Shown piece after piece: positions 26,882-34,487 of a stretch of DNA of 64,000 bases. The notes under the pieces were generated by a model, which saw nothing but the letters and a program-made list of their open reading frames with translations, ran no database searches and was not told the DNA's origin. Location: assembly GCF_003353065.1 (NCBI RefSeq), contig NZ_CP027806.1, positions 3,492,501-3,556,500 of the forward strand. Reading direction: 5' to 3'. The DNA comes from Cyclonatronum proteinivorum (lineage in GTDB: Bacteria > Bacteroidota > Rhodothermia > Balneolales > Cyclonatronaceae). A program made the translations under genes and the position numbers. Position 1 is the stretch's first letter; each line of letters starts with the position of its first letter.

Positions 26882-27934
26882 TCAGATATCAACTTCGTTC
26901 AGCCTGCGCTTGAACAGCTCAATTTTTTCTATAGGAAGCGGATCGACCTTTGAGAAAATAGCCAGATAGAAGGATGTGAAGTCACCCAGCAAGCTCATAT
27001 AAAGCACCCGCTGCAGCGCATTATTACCCACAGCATTTACCCGCTTCAGGGTTTGGGCGTGCGGATAAATAATTTCTGCACTCACATTCATTCTGTGCCT
27101 GATTCTTGGGTGATCAGAATCATCCTGCAAAATAAGCACCGACAGCCTGCCCATCAGGTGCGAAGTGAGCTCCCACCCTTCTACCTCGTTGTGATTCATT
27201 TCAGGAATGTGACTGCAGTAGGCGAGTACTTTGGCATTTTCGTGAAGCTGCGTTTTCCAGCGCAGCGCGACCGGTGCCATCAGGCCATCGCCCGAATAAA
27301 TAATCGGAAGCGTATTCTGAAGGTCTCTCGCAAGCTCGATAGCAATGTTTTCCTCAAGGGAAGCAAGAATTTCGATTTGCTCCTGAAGAAAATGGGCTGC
27401 CTCTTCCAAGTCTTCGTCTCCGGGCTGAAAGATGTCAAGATGCTGAAAAACGCGCCAAATGGCACAGAAAGAATACGCAAGCGCGGCCCGGGTTATCCGG
27501 GATTGCGGAAGTCTGATGATGGGAATGCCCTGCGTATCGGCCGTCTCCTGAAGCTGACCGCCGGTTGTAATGATTACACGCTGCGCGCCGCGGGTGGCAG
27601 CTTCTTCAAAAGCCGAAAGGGTTTCTTCGGTATTTCCTGACTGTGATACCGCTACAACCAGGGACTTCTCATTCACAAAAGACGGCAGCGAGTACGATTT
27701 GTTCACATGCACCGGCAAATGGCCCGTTTCAAGTGACATCGCCCGAATCAGCTCGCCTCCTATAATAGCCCCGCCCATCCCGGTGATCACAACATCCTGA
27801 ATGCGGCTTTTATCGATTGTCAGCTTCACATCACGGGTTTCTATGATAGCGTCGTGCAACTGCTCATCGAAGGTGCAAAGTTTATCCCATAGCCCCTGCG
27901 GATCAATACTTCGAATCAAATCAAGCGTAATCAT
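26882..27934 (-). CDS. Bifunctional phosphoglucose/phosphomannose isomerase
   Basis: 350 residues, two SIS domains. Signatures of the PGI/PMI family: VVITGMGGAIIGGELIRA, VVAVSQSGNTEETLSAF, IIYSGDGLMAPVALRWKTQL and the catalytic region AYCSHIPEMNHNEVEGW. It interconverts Glc-6-P and Fru-6-P, and Man-6-P and Fru-6-P. It lies 22 bp after ptsI, so PTS phosphotransfer proteins and hexose-phosphate metabolism share one transcript. Confidence 0.93.
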   Translation of the reverse strand: MITLDLIRSIDPQGLWDKLCTFDEQLHDAIIETRDVKLTIDKSRIQDVVITGMGGAIIGGELIRAMSLETGHLPVHVNKSYSLPSFVNEKSLVVAVSQSGNTEETLSAFEEAATRGAQRVIITTGGQLQETADTQGIPIIRLPQSRITRAALAYSFCAIWRVFQHLDIFQPGDEDLEEAAHFLQEQIEILASLEENIAIELARDLQNTLPIIYSGDGLMAPVALRWKTQLHENAKVLAYCSHIPEMNHNEVEGWELTSHLMGRLSVLILQDDSDHPRIRHRMNVSAEIIYPHAQTLKRVNAVGNNALQRVLYMSLLGDFTSFYLAIFSKVDPLPIEKIELFKRRLNEVDI

Positions 27935-27956
27935 AACAAGTCCCTCTTTATAGTAA

Positions 27957-29732
27957 CTAAAAGTACAACAGTATTTTTTCTGCCTCGCTTCTTGTCTGCA
28001 CTTTCAAGATAGAAAGGGCTTGTTTCTCCATCAATTCCAAAGTGTGTGAACGCAGTATTTTTTTGACGCCCGGAATATAAGGACCAGCCATGCTCAGCGA
28101 GCTTACCCCGAGCCCTGTTAAAATGCAGGCAGCCTGCGGGTTAGCGGCCAGCTCACCGCATACGCTCACCATAATATCCCGTTTTTTACAGGCCTTCACC
28201 ACCTGATGAATAAGCCGCCATATAGCGGGATGTGCGGAATTGAAATAGCCCGCTACTTTAGGATTTGAGCGGTCTGCAGCGAGCGCGTACTGCGTAAGGT
28301 CGTTGGTGCCGATACTCATAAAATCCACAACTTCGGCCAGGGCTTCCACCATCACAACCGCTGAAGGTACTTCCACCATTATGCCCAGCTCCGGGTGCAT
28401 GTGCGGGAAGGATTCAAGAAGCGTGTCGAGCTCTGCTCTAACTTCCAGCACATCTTCCAGGCTTGTCACCAGCGGTATGAGAAGCCGGAGCTTACAGGGA
28501 TAGTTACGTACGGCTTCGAGAATGAGCCGGAGCTGCGCCCGTAACAGGCTTCTGTTTTCAAGCAAAATCCGCACACCACGCCAGCCCAGCGCGGGATTTT
28601 CTTCCTTTTGGGCATAGCTTGGGAGTTTATCAGCCCCTACATCATACAGCCTCACGGTCAGATAATCATCACCGGCAAGCTGTGCGGCGCGCTGCAGAAA
28701 CCGGGTCTGATCATGCGAACGGCCTGACCCGTTCGGGCTTTCTGCCTGATCTTCGGCTTCCGCTTCGGACGCGGCATGACTACCGTCCAGAAAATAAACT
28801 TCGGTGCGTAACAGCCCAACGCCTTCCGGCCGGAAACGGGCGACCCGGTCGATTTCGGCTTCAAGCTCGATATTTACGCGGATCGGAACCTGATACCCGC
28901 AGGCCGTCATACCGGGCTCGGCGTAAAGATTTTGTTCCTCCGTCTGCCGGATAGCGAGTTCACCTGAAGCTTCTCTGACCGCGGCAACGAGCTCGGGCGT
29001 CGGCTGTGTCACCACAATGCCCTTGTAACCGTCCACAACCGCCCACTCTCCGGACTGCACGCCTTTGGTGATCCCCTCCACCTCAAGCACAAAGGGAATG
29101 CCCATTGATTTGGCAATGATGGTCGCATGGGTGGTGAGTCCGCCGCGCTCGGCTACGATCCCTTTGACCTTGCGGCGCGCAAATAAGATGATTTCTGAAG
29201 GATTGATGGCCTGACTGACTACAATTGAATCTTCCTTCACCTGTACAATCATGTCCTTTTGCTGAAGGCTGTTGATCAGCCTGCTGCGAATGTCCACGAT
29301 ATCCGGAATGCGCTCTTTAAAGAAAGTACTGCCAGAGACCTCAAGCTTCTGTATATAGTTACGAAAAACGAGAAAAATAGCCCGGTCGCCGGATATCAGG
29401 TCTGTCCTTATGCGCTCATTGACTTCCGCAATGAGCTGCGGATCGCGCAGTACTTCCCGATGAAAGTTGAGAACATCTTTGGCCGCCCGCCCGCCTGTTT
29501 CCTCGTCTTCAGCGGCAAGCTGCGCCATCTTCCGGGTTTCGAGCTCCACAATGCGCATGGCTGAAGCCACTTTTTTCTGCTCTTCACTGACCTGCTGTGA
29601 AGCAATTTTCCGGTCAGAAAGCACAACGGATTGTGTATTATACACATAGACGGGACCGGCGTAGAGCCCTTCGGCTGCGGCCATTCCTTTCCAAACCCTG
29701 TTCCCCTCTTTCTGCGGCTCAATGTGATACAT
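27957..29732 (-). CDS. ptsI: Phosphoenolpyruvate--protein phosphotransferase (PTS enzyme I)
   Basis: 591 residues, slightly longer than the common ~575. N-terminal HPr-binding region, phospho-His site GGLTTHATIIAKSMGIPFVL near residue 200, then the PEP-binding barrel with RPEGVGLLRTEVYFLDG, GVRILLENRSLLRAQLR, FMSIGTNDLTQYALAADRSN and the active-site Cys region VCGELAANP. It takes phosphate from PEP to HPr. It lies 26 bp after ptsH. No enzyme II gene is in the window. Confidence 0.95.
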   Translation of the reverse strand: MYHIEPQKEGNRVWKGMAAAEGLYAGPVYVYNTQSVVLSDRKIASQQVSEEQKKVASAMRIVELETRKMAQLAAEDEETGGRAAKDVLNFHREVLRDPQLIAEVNERIRTDLISGDRAIFLVFRNYIQKLEVSGSTFFKERIPDIVDIRSRLINSLQQKDMIVQVKEDSIVVSQAINPSEIILFARRKVKGIVAERGGLTTHATIIAKSMGIPFVLEVEGITKGVQSGEWAVVDGYKGIVVTQPTPELVAAVREASGELAIRQTEEQNLYAEPGMTACGYQVPIRVNIELEAEIDRVARFRPEGVGLLRTEVYFLDGSHAASEAEAEDQAESPNGSGRSHDQTRFLQRAAQLAGDDYLTVRLYDVGADKLPSYAQKEENPALGWRGVRILLENRSLLRAQLRLILEAVRNYPCKLRLLIPLVTSLEDVLEVRAELDTLLESFPHMHPELGIMVEVPSAVVMVEALAEVVDFMSIGTNDLTQYALAADRSNPKVAGYFNSAHPAIWRLIHQVVKACKKRDIMVSVCGELAANPQAACILTGLGVSSLSMAGPYIPGVKKILRSHTLELMEKQALSILKVQTRSEAEKILLYF

Positions 29733-29758
29733 ATTGACTTTTCCTTTGGTCCATAGCT

Positions 29759-30037
29759 TTAGTCGTCCTCTTCCATCATCCCAAAACCCTCCTCAAAAAG
29801 GCGCACAATAGCCTCACAGGCTTCCTGTTCATCTTCCCCGTTGAACTCCAGCAACAATTCAGCCCCGCACTCAGCGGCAAGTGTGAGTACCCCCAGAATA
29901 CTCTTCGCATTGATCCGGTAGCCGTGGGAGTGTATATGAAATTCAGACTGATATTTAGCGGCCGTTTTTACCAGCATGGAGGCAGGCCTCGCATGAATGC
30001 CGCTGGCATTGATTACCGTCACTTTCTTTTTGAGCAT
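29759..30037 (-). CDS. ptsH: Phosphocarrier protein HPr
   Basis: 92 residues with the start at MLKKKVTV; the frame is open further upstream but that part has no HPr homology. Phosphorylated His in GIHARPASMLV, and a Ser-46-type site in NAKSILGVLTLAAE, the position used by HPr kinase in other phyla. The C-terminus is acidic (EEGFGMMEEDD). First gene of ptsH-ptsI-pgi/pmi, divergent from gatC. Confidence 0.93.
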   Translation of the reverse strand: MLKKKVTVINASGIHARPASMLVKTAAKYQSEFHIHSHGYRINAKSILGVLTLAAECGAELLLEFNGEDEQEACEAIVRLFEEGFGMMEEDD

Positions 30038-30275
30038 AGAAGCCTTTACAATGTATGCGATGAGTTTTTTTAACCGAAACCACAGGTTCCAACAGTACTT
30101 CACGGTCTTATTTTTACAATAGCGCAATATATAAATCCTATACATGATTTGGGATAAGATTATGCGGTTAGGGTCTGAAAAGTGGTATTTAAAGATGAAT
30201 CCGTTTATTTTCGTTAGCTTTAATCTACACCGCCCCTTCCGGCTTTTATTCCACCTTTTTAATCTGCTTTTTTCC

Positions 30276-30563
30276 ATGTCTGTCACAAAAGAAGATGTAC
30301 TGTACGTTGCCGGCCTTGCACGCCTTCGTCTTTCCAATGAAGAAACCACGCAGCTTGCAGCTGATATGAATCAGATTCTGAGCTACATGGAGCTGCTTAA
30401 TCAGGTTGACACGACGGATGTTGAACCGCTGGAGCATGTGATGGGACATGAGCCTGAACTCCGGGCGGATGTTGCCCTGCCCCCTCTGCCGCACGAAGAA
30501 GCCCTGCGCAACGCGCCCGACGCTGATGCCGATCATTTTCGCGTGCCCAAGGTTATCGAGTAG
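30276..30563 (+). CDS. gatC: Asp-tRNA(Asn)/Glu-tRNA(Gln) amidotransferase subunit C
   Basis: 95 residues with the start at MSVTKED, which fits the family; an in-frame start 132 bp earlier gives an unrelated hydrophobic extension. Signatures VAGLARLRLSNEE, ILSYMELLNQVDTTDVEPLEH and the C-terminal FRVPKVIE. It stabilises the GatA subunit of the transamidation complex. gatA and gatB are not nearby. The YfhO gene follows 57 bp later. Confidence 0.93.
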   Translation: MSVTKEDVLYVAGLARLRLSNEETTQLAADMNQILSYMELLNQVDTTDVEPLEHVMGHEPELRADVALPPLPHEEALRNAPDADADHFRVPKVIE

Positions 30564-30619
30564 TCTCCCGCTCCGCCATCACGCCCTATTTTAAACAGCC
30601 TGTTCTGTAATCTCCCTAT

Positions 30620-33157
30620 ATGCCCGCCAAACGCTCTTCCCGTAAATCCGAAAAGTCTTTTACCCGCCCTTTATCCCGCTGGGATGACCTCCGGCCTGCA
30701 TGGCAGCACGCCATTTGCCTGGGCTTTCTGCTGATCCTTCCGCTGTTTCACTACAGCGATGTCATTATCGGGGATCAGCGCTTTTTCTCGCCCGATATCA
30801 TACAGTGGCGGGCGAGTGCAGAATCCGTGATACAGCACCGGGAGCAATACGGGGAAGAGCCGCTGTGGGCGGAGAACATGTTTTCCGGTATGCCGGCTTT
30901 TATCGTTTCTTACATGCGCACCGTGCCGCATGCAGACGTTATTTTCAGCTGGCTGGTCACCATATTTCCGGCGGCAGCACTCTGGGTAATGCTCGTTGGA
31001 ATTTACCTGTTCCTGCTCCGCCTGAAGCTACATCCGCTTGCGGCAGTTACCGGCGCAGTTATTTTAGGGCTTACCACCTACATGCCGATCATTGTCGGAG
31101 CCGGTCACAATGCCAAAGTATATGCGCTGGCTTTTATCCCCTGGATGTTTTACGGATACATGCTGCTAACGCGGTCCCGGCACTGGCTGCTCGGTCTGGC
31201 CGTTTTTGCATTGGCCGCAAATCTTGAGTTTAGGGCCGGACATCCGCAGGTCACCTATATTTTCCTCTATTTGTTTTTTATCTGGTGGGTTTACGATACC
31301 ATCAGGGCCTACCGAAGTAAAACCCTTCCGGCATGGATGCGCAAAACCGGACTCATTGCCGCCGCCGCACTGCTGGCGCTGGCTGCCAACATTCAGCCCT
31401 ACTGGAGCATTTACGAGTACTCCCCTTACAGCATTCGGGGCGGCAGCGATGCTGAAGAGCGCAGCGGCCTCGCCCTTGATTATGCGATGGCCTGGTCGCA
31501 TGGCTGGTTCGAACTCACAACCCTGGCCGTACCGGGCATTATGGGCGGCAGCTCTGCGGAAGGCCTGTACTGGGGCCCCAAAATAATGACAAGCGGTCCG
31601 CATTACCTCGGCGCCCTGGCCATCATGCTCGTGCTGCTGGCGCTTTTCAAGGTGAAGTCAGGATTGAAATGGGTGTTTTTATCGGGTGCCGTGCTCTCGG
31701 CTCTTTTTGCGCTCGGCGAACATTTTATGGCCTTTAATGCCCTCTTTTTTGATTACATGCCGCTGTTCAACAAGTTCAGGGCGCCGGAAAAATGGCTCAT
31801 GCTCACCACCTTCAGTCTGGGTATGCTGGCAGCGCTTGGTGCCAACTGGTTGTTTCAGACTGAGCGGTCGGGGGAAATCACACGCTTAAAAGACGCCCTC
31901 TGGCCCTCGGCAGCCGCACTCGGCATAGGCCTGATCCTTTTCTTTGCTGCCGCCAACCAGCTTTCATTTACGAAAGAAGGCGAGCGTCAGCTCATCATGA
32001 ATCAAATAGCGCAGGCCAATCAGGTTGATGTCAACGATCCGCGTGTTGCGGATGTAGCAGGTCAGATTCTGGCTGAGTTCAGGCTTGATCGTCAGGATCT
32101 TGCCCTGGGTGATACGACGCGCTTTTTGCTGTACACCGCAGCAGGTATAGGTCTGCTTGCTGCTTTCACAGCCGCAAAATTACCTGCCTATCTTGTGATT
32201 GTCCTGATGATCGCACTTCTCACAGCCGACCTGAGCAGCGTAGGACAGCGCTACATCCCGGCAGAGAGTAAGATGGATCAGTTCATTACGCAAGAAGACT
32301 TTCTGGAGCGGCAACGACGGCCCTTTCACACCTTTATACAGCAGGAGCAGCAAAGCCGTGATTATCCGTACCGGGTTTTTCCGATTGATCAGAATCCGTT
32401 CAACAATGCAATTCCGGCCTACTTTTTCCCAAGCGTAGGCGGGTACACCGGTGCCAAGCTCAATCGCTATCAGGATGCGATTGACAACGCTTTCTTTGTT
32501 CCCCCGGGCCTGAATTTTGGTCTGCTTGATATGCTTAACGTGCGCTACATCACCGCGTCGGCCGACTTTCAGTTTCCTGAGTTTCCGGTAGTTTTTGAAG
32601 ATGAATCCGGCGTTGTGATGGAAAACCGGGGCGTGCTTCCCAAAGTTTTTGTGCCTGCCAATATCAAAGCTGTGGATCGCCCCGCCGAAGCCCTCGAGTT
32701 TATCAGCGCCCCGTTTTTTAGTGCCGACATCCGTTCTGTCATTGAAAAAAGCGAAGACGAGCTGCTGCCCCATCGCGCCGACCCTCGTGCAGATTTTACC
32801 ATCACACAGTATAATGCGCGGGAAATAAGCTTTTCGATGACCCGCACCGAACCCGGGTACATTGCCATTTCAGAGATGTTTTACCCGGCGGGATGGCGGG
32901 CCTACGTGAACGGGGAAGAGCAGCCCATTTATGCGATGAATTTTCTGCTGCGCGGCCTGCACCTCACCGCCGGAGAACATGACGTTCAGCTTGTATTTGA
33001 ACCCCGCTCCCACTACCTGGGCTCGGTTTTATCCTGGATCTTCAACATTGTTATTATGGTGCTGCTGGGTTTGGGTATTTTTCGGGTGAAAGCTACGGCA
33101 GCCTCATCCGGTACAAAGGTAAATTCAGCTGCAGGCGGGGGGCAGGACCGATCTTGA
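30620..33157 (+). CDS. YfhO-family polytopic membrane protein
   Basis: 845 residues. The N-terminal ~600 residues hold about 12 membrane segments interrupted by large loops, among them FFSPDIIQWRASAESVIQHR and the region AHSNTP-like proteins lack; the C-terminal part is a soluble extracytoplasmic domain (FFSADIRSVIEKSEDELLPH; EMFYPAGWRAYVNGEEQPIY) that ends in a last membrane helix. This is the YfhO layout, a GT-C-like group linked to glycosylation of surface polymers. The FYPGW-type motif FYPAGW before a final hydrophobic segment is typical. The stop codon overlaps the start of the next gene, a glycosyltransferase, so they act together. Confidence 0.88.
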   Translation: MPAKRSSRKSEKSFTRPLSRWDDLRPAWQHAICLGFLLILPLFHYSDVIIGDQRFFSPDIIQWRASAESVIQHREQYGEEPLWAENMFSGMPAFIVSYMRTVPHADVIFSWLVTIFPAAALWVMLVGIYLFLLRLKLHPLAAVTGAVILGLTTYMPIIVGAGHNAKVYALAFIPWMFYGYMLLTRSRHWLLGLAVFALAANLEFRAGHPQVTYIFLYLFFIWWVYDTIRAYRSKTLPAWMRKTGLIAAAALLALAANIQPYWSIYEYSPYSIRGGSDAEERSGLALDYAMAWSHGWFELTTLAVPGIMGGSSAEGLYWGPKIMTSGPHYLGALAIMLVLLALFKVKSGLKWVFLSGAVLSALFALGEHFMAFNALFFDYMPLFNKFRAPEKWLMLTTFSLGMLAALGANWLFQTERSGEITRLKDALWPSAAALGIGLILFFAAANQLSFTKEGERQLIMNQIAQANQVDVNDPRVADVAGQILAEFRLDRQDLALGDTTRFLLYTAAGIGLLAAFTAAKLPAYLVIVLMIALLTADLSSVGQRYIPAESKMDQFITQEDFLERQRRPFHTFIQQEQQSRDYPYRVFPIDQNPFNNAIPAYFFPSVGGYTGAKLNRYQDAIDNAFFVPPGLNFGLLDMLNVRYITASADFQFPEFPVVFEDESGVVMENRGVLPKVFVPANIKAVDRPAEALEFISAPFFSADIRSVIEKSEDELLPHRADPRADFTITQYNAREISFSMTRTEPGYIAISEMFYPAGWRAYVNGEEQPIYAMNFLLRGLHLTAGEHDVQLVFEPRSHYLGSVLSWIFNIVIMVLLGLGIFRVKATAASSGTKVNSAAGGGQDRS

Positions 33158-34476
33158 AGCGCGTGCTTCTGATCACCTATTACTGGCCCCCTTCCGGCGG
33201 ATCAGGCGTACAGCGCTGGCTGAAATATGCCCGGTATTTACCGGCTTCCGGATGGCAGCCGGTAATCTATACCCCGCTCAACCCGGAAGCTCCGGCAACC
33301 GACGAAAGCCTGCTCTCAGACGTTCCGCCGGAAGCGGAAATTCTGAAGCGCCCCATCACCGAGCCTTATCAGTGGTACAAAAAAGTAACCGGCCGGAAAG
33401 AGTCCGTAAATGTCGGGTTCATTCGTTCTGAGAGAGACGGTCCCGAAAGCCGGGCCGAGCTTTTTTCACGCTGGGTCCGCGGCAACTTCTTCATCCCCGA
33501 TGCCCGCTGCCTCTGGATTCGCCCCTCCGTGCGCTATCTGCGCAGCTACCTGAGTCAGAATCCGGCAGACGCCATCATCAGCACCGGTCCGCCGCATTCC
33601 ATGCACCGAATCGCCCAAAAGCTGGCACATAAAACCGGCCTACCCTGGCTGGCTGATTTCCGCGACCCCTGGACCGGCATCGACTTTTATGACGACCTGC
33701 TCCTTACGCCTCCAGCCGACCACCTGCATCACCGGATGGAACGGGCTGTTCTGTCTAAGGCCGATGTCGTCACCACAGTAAGCCCGCACATCAGCAGAGA
33801 GCTGTACCGCAAAGGCGCCCGGCGGGTTGAGGTCATCCCAAACGGCTACGACCCGGCTGATTTTTCCGGACTGGAAGACAGCCGGAAACCTGATTCCAAT
33901 ACGTTTACCCTCCTCCATTCAGGCTCGCTCGTACCTTCGCGCAATCCGCACAGCCTTTGGGCAGCCTTAAGCAGGCTGTGTGATACATTACCCGGCTTTC
34001 GGGAAAGCCTGCGCATACGGCTGGTGGGAAGTGTGGATGGAAGCGTACGTCAGTCGGTGGAAAAGGCCGGTCTGAGCCGGCAGTGTGAGGTTGTACCCTA
34101 CCTGCCGCATCAGGAAGCGCTGCGGGAAGTATTTTCCTCTGATGTGCTGCTACTGCTCATTAATCAGACGGCCAATGCCGAAGGCTTTCTTTCCGGCAAA
34201 GTCTTCGAATATCTGGCTGCCGGTCGTCCGGTGTTGTGTATTGGCCCCAAAAAGGGTGATGCGGCAGCCTTGCTTCGTGAAACAGAGGCCGGACTCACCC
34301 ACGACTTTGATGATCAGGACGGCATCTTCATCACCCTGAAAGAATGGTTTGCAGCCTGGCAAAAGCAGCAGCCCGTTACTACACCAAACCTGGAGGCCGT
34401 CCAAAAATATTCCCGTCCCTTTCAGGCGGCTCAGGTAGCCGCACTGCTTGATAGGCTCCCCGCGCGTAACGACTGA
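33154..34476 (+). CDS. Glycosyltransferase, GT4-like
   Basis: 440 residues. N-terminal acceptor half begins VLLITYYWPPSGGSGVQRWL, a common start of GT4 enzymes; the C-terminal donor half has VIPNGYDPADF, LLHSGSLVPSRNPHSLW, VPYLPHQEALREVFSSDVLL and SGKVFEYLAAGRPVLCIGP. The start is a TTG that overlaps the TGA of the YfhO gene (shared bases), with AGGA about 5 nt before it. This implies translational coupling. Sugar specificity is unknown; surface polysaccharide assembly is the likely context. Confidence 0.9.
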   Translation: MKRVLLITYYWPPSGGSGVQRWLKYARYLPASGWQPVIYTPLNPEAPATDESLLSDVPPEAEILKRPITEPYQWYKKVTGRKESVNVGFIRSERDGPESRAELFSRWVRGNFFIPDARCLWIRPSVRYLRSYLSQNPADAIISTGPPHSMHRIAQKLAHKTGLPWLADFRDPWTGIDFYDDLLLTPPADHLHHRMERAVLSKADVVTTVSPHISRELYRKGARRVEVIPNGYDPADFSGLEDSRKPDSNTFTLLHSGSLVPSRNPHSLWAALSRLCDTLPGFRESLRIRLVGSVDGSVRQSVEKAGLSRQCEVVPYLPHQEALREVFSSDVLLLLINQTANAEGFLSGKVFEYLAAGRPVLCIGPKKGDAAALLRETEAGLTHDFDDQDGIFITLKEWFAAWQKQQPVTTPNLEAVQKYSRPFQAAQVAALLDRLPARND

Positions 34477-34487
34477 AACGCGCCTGT

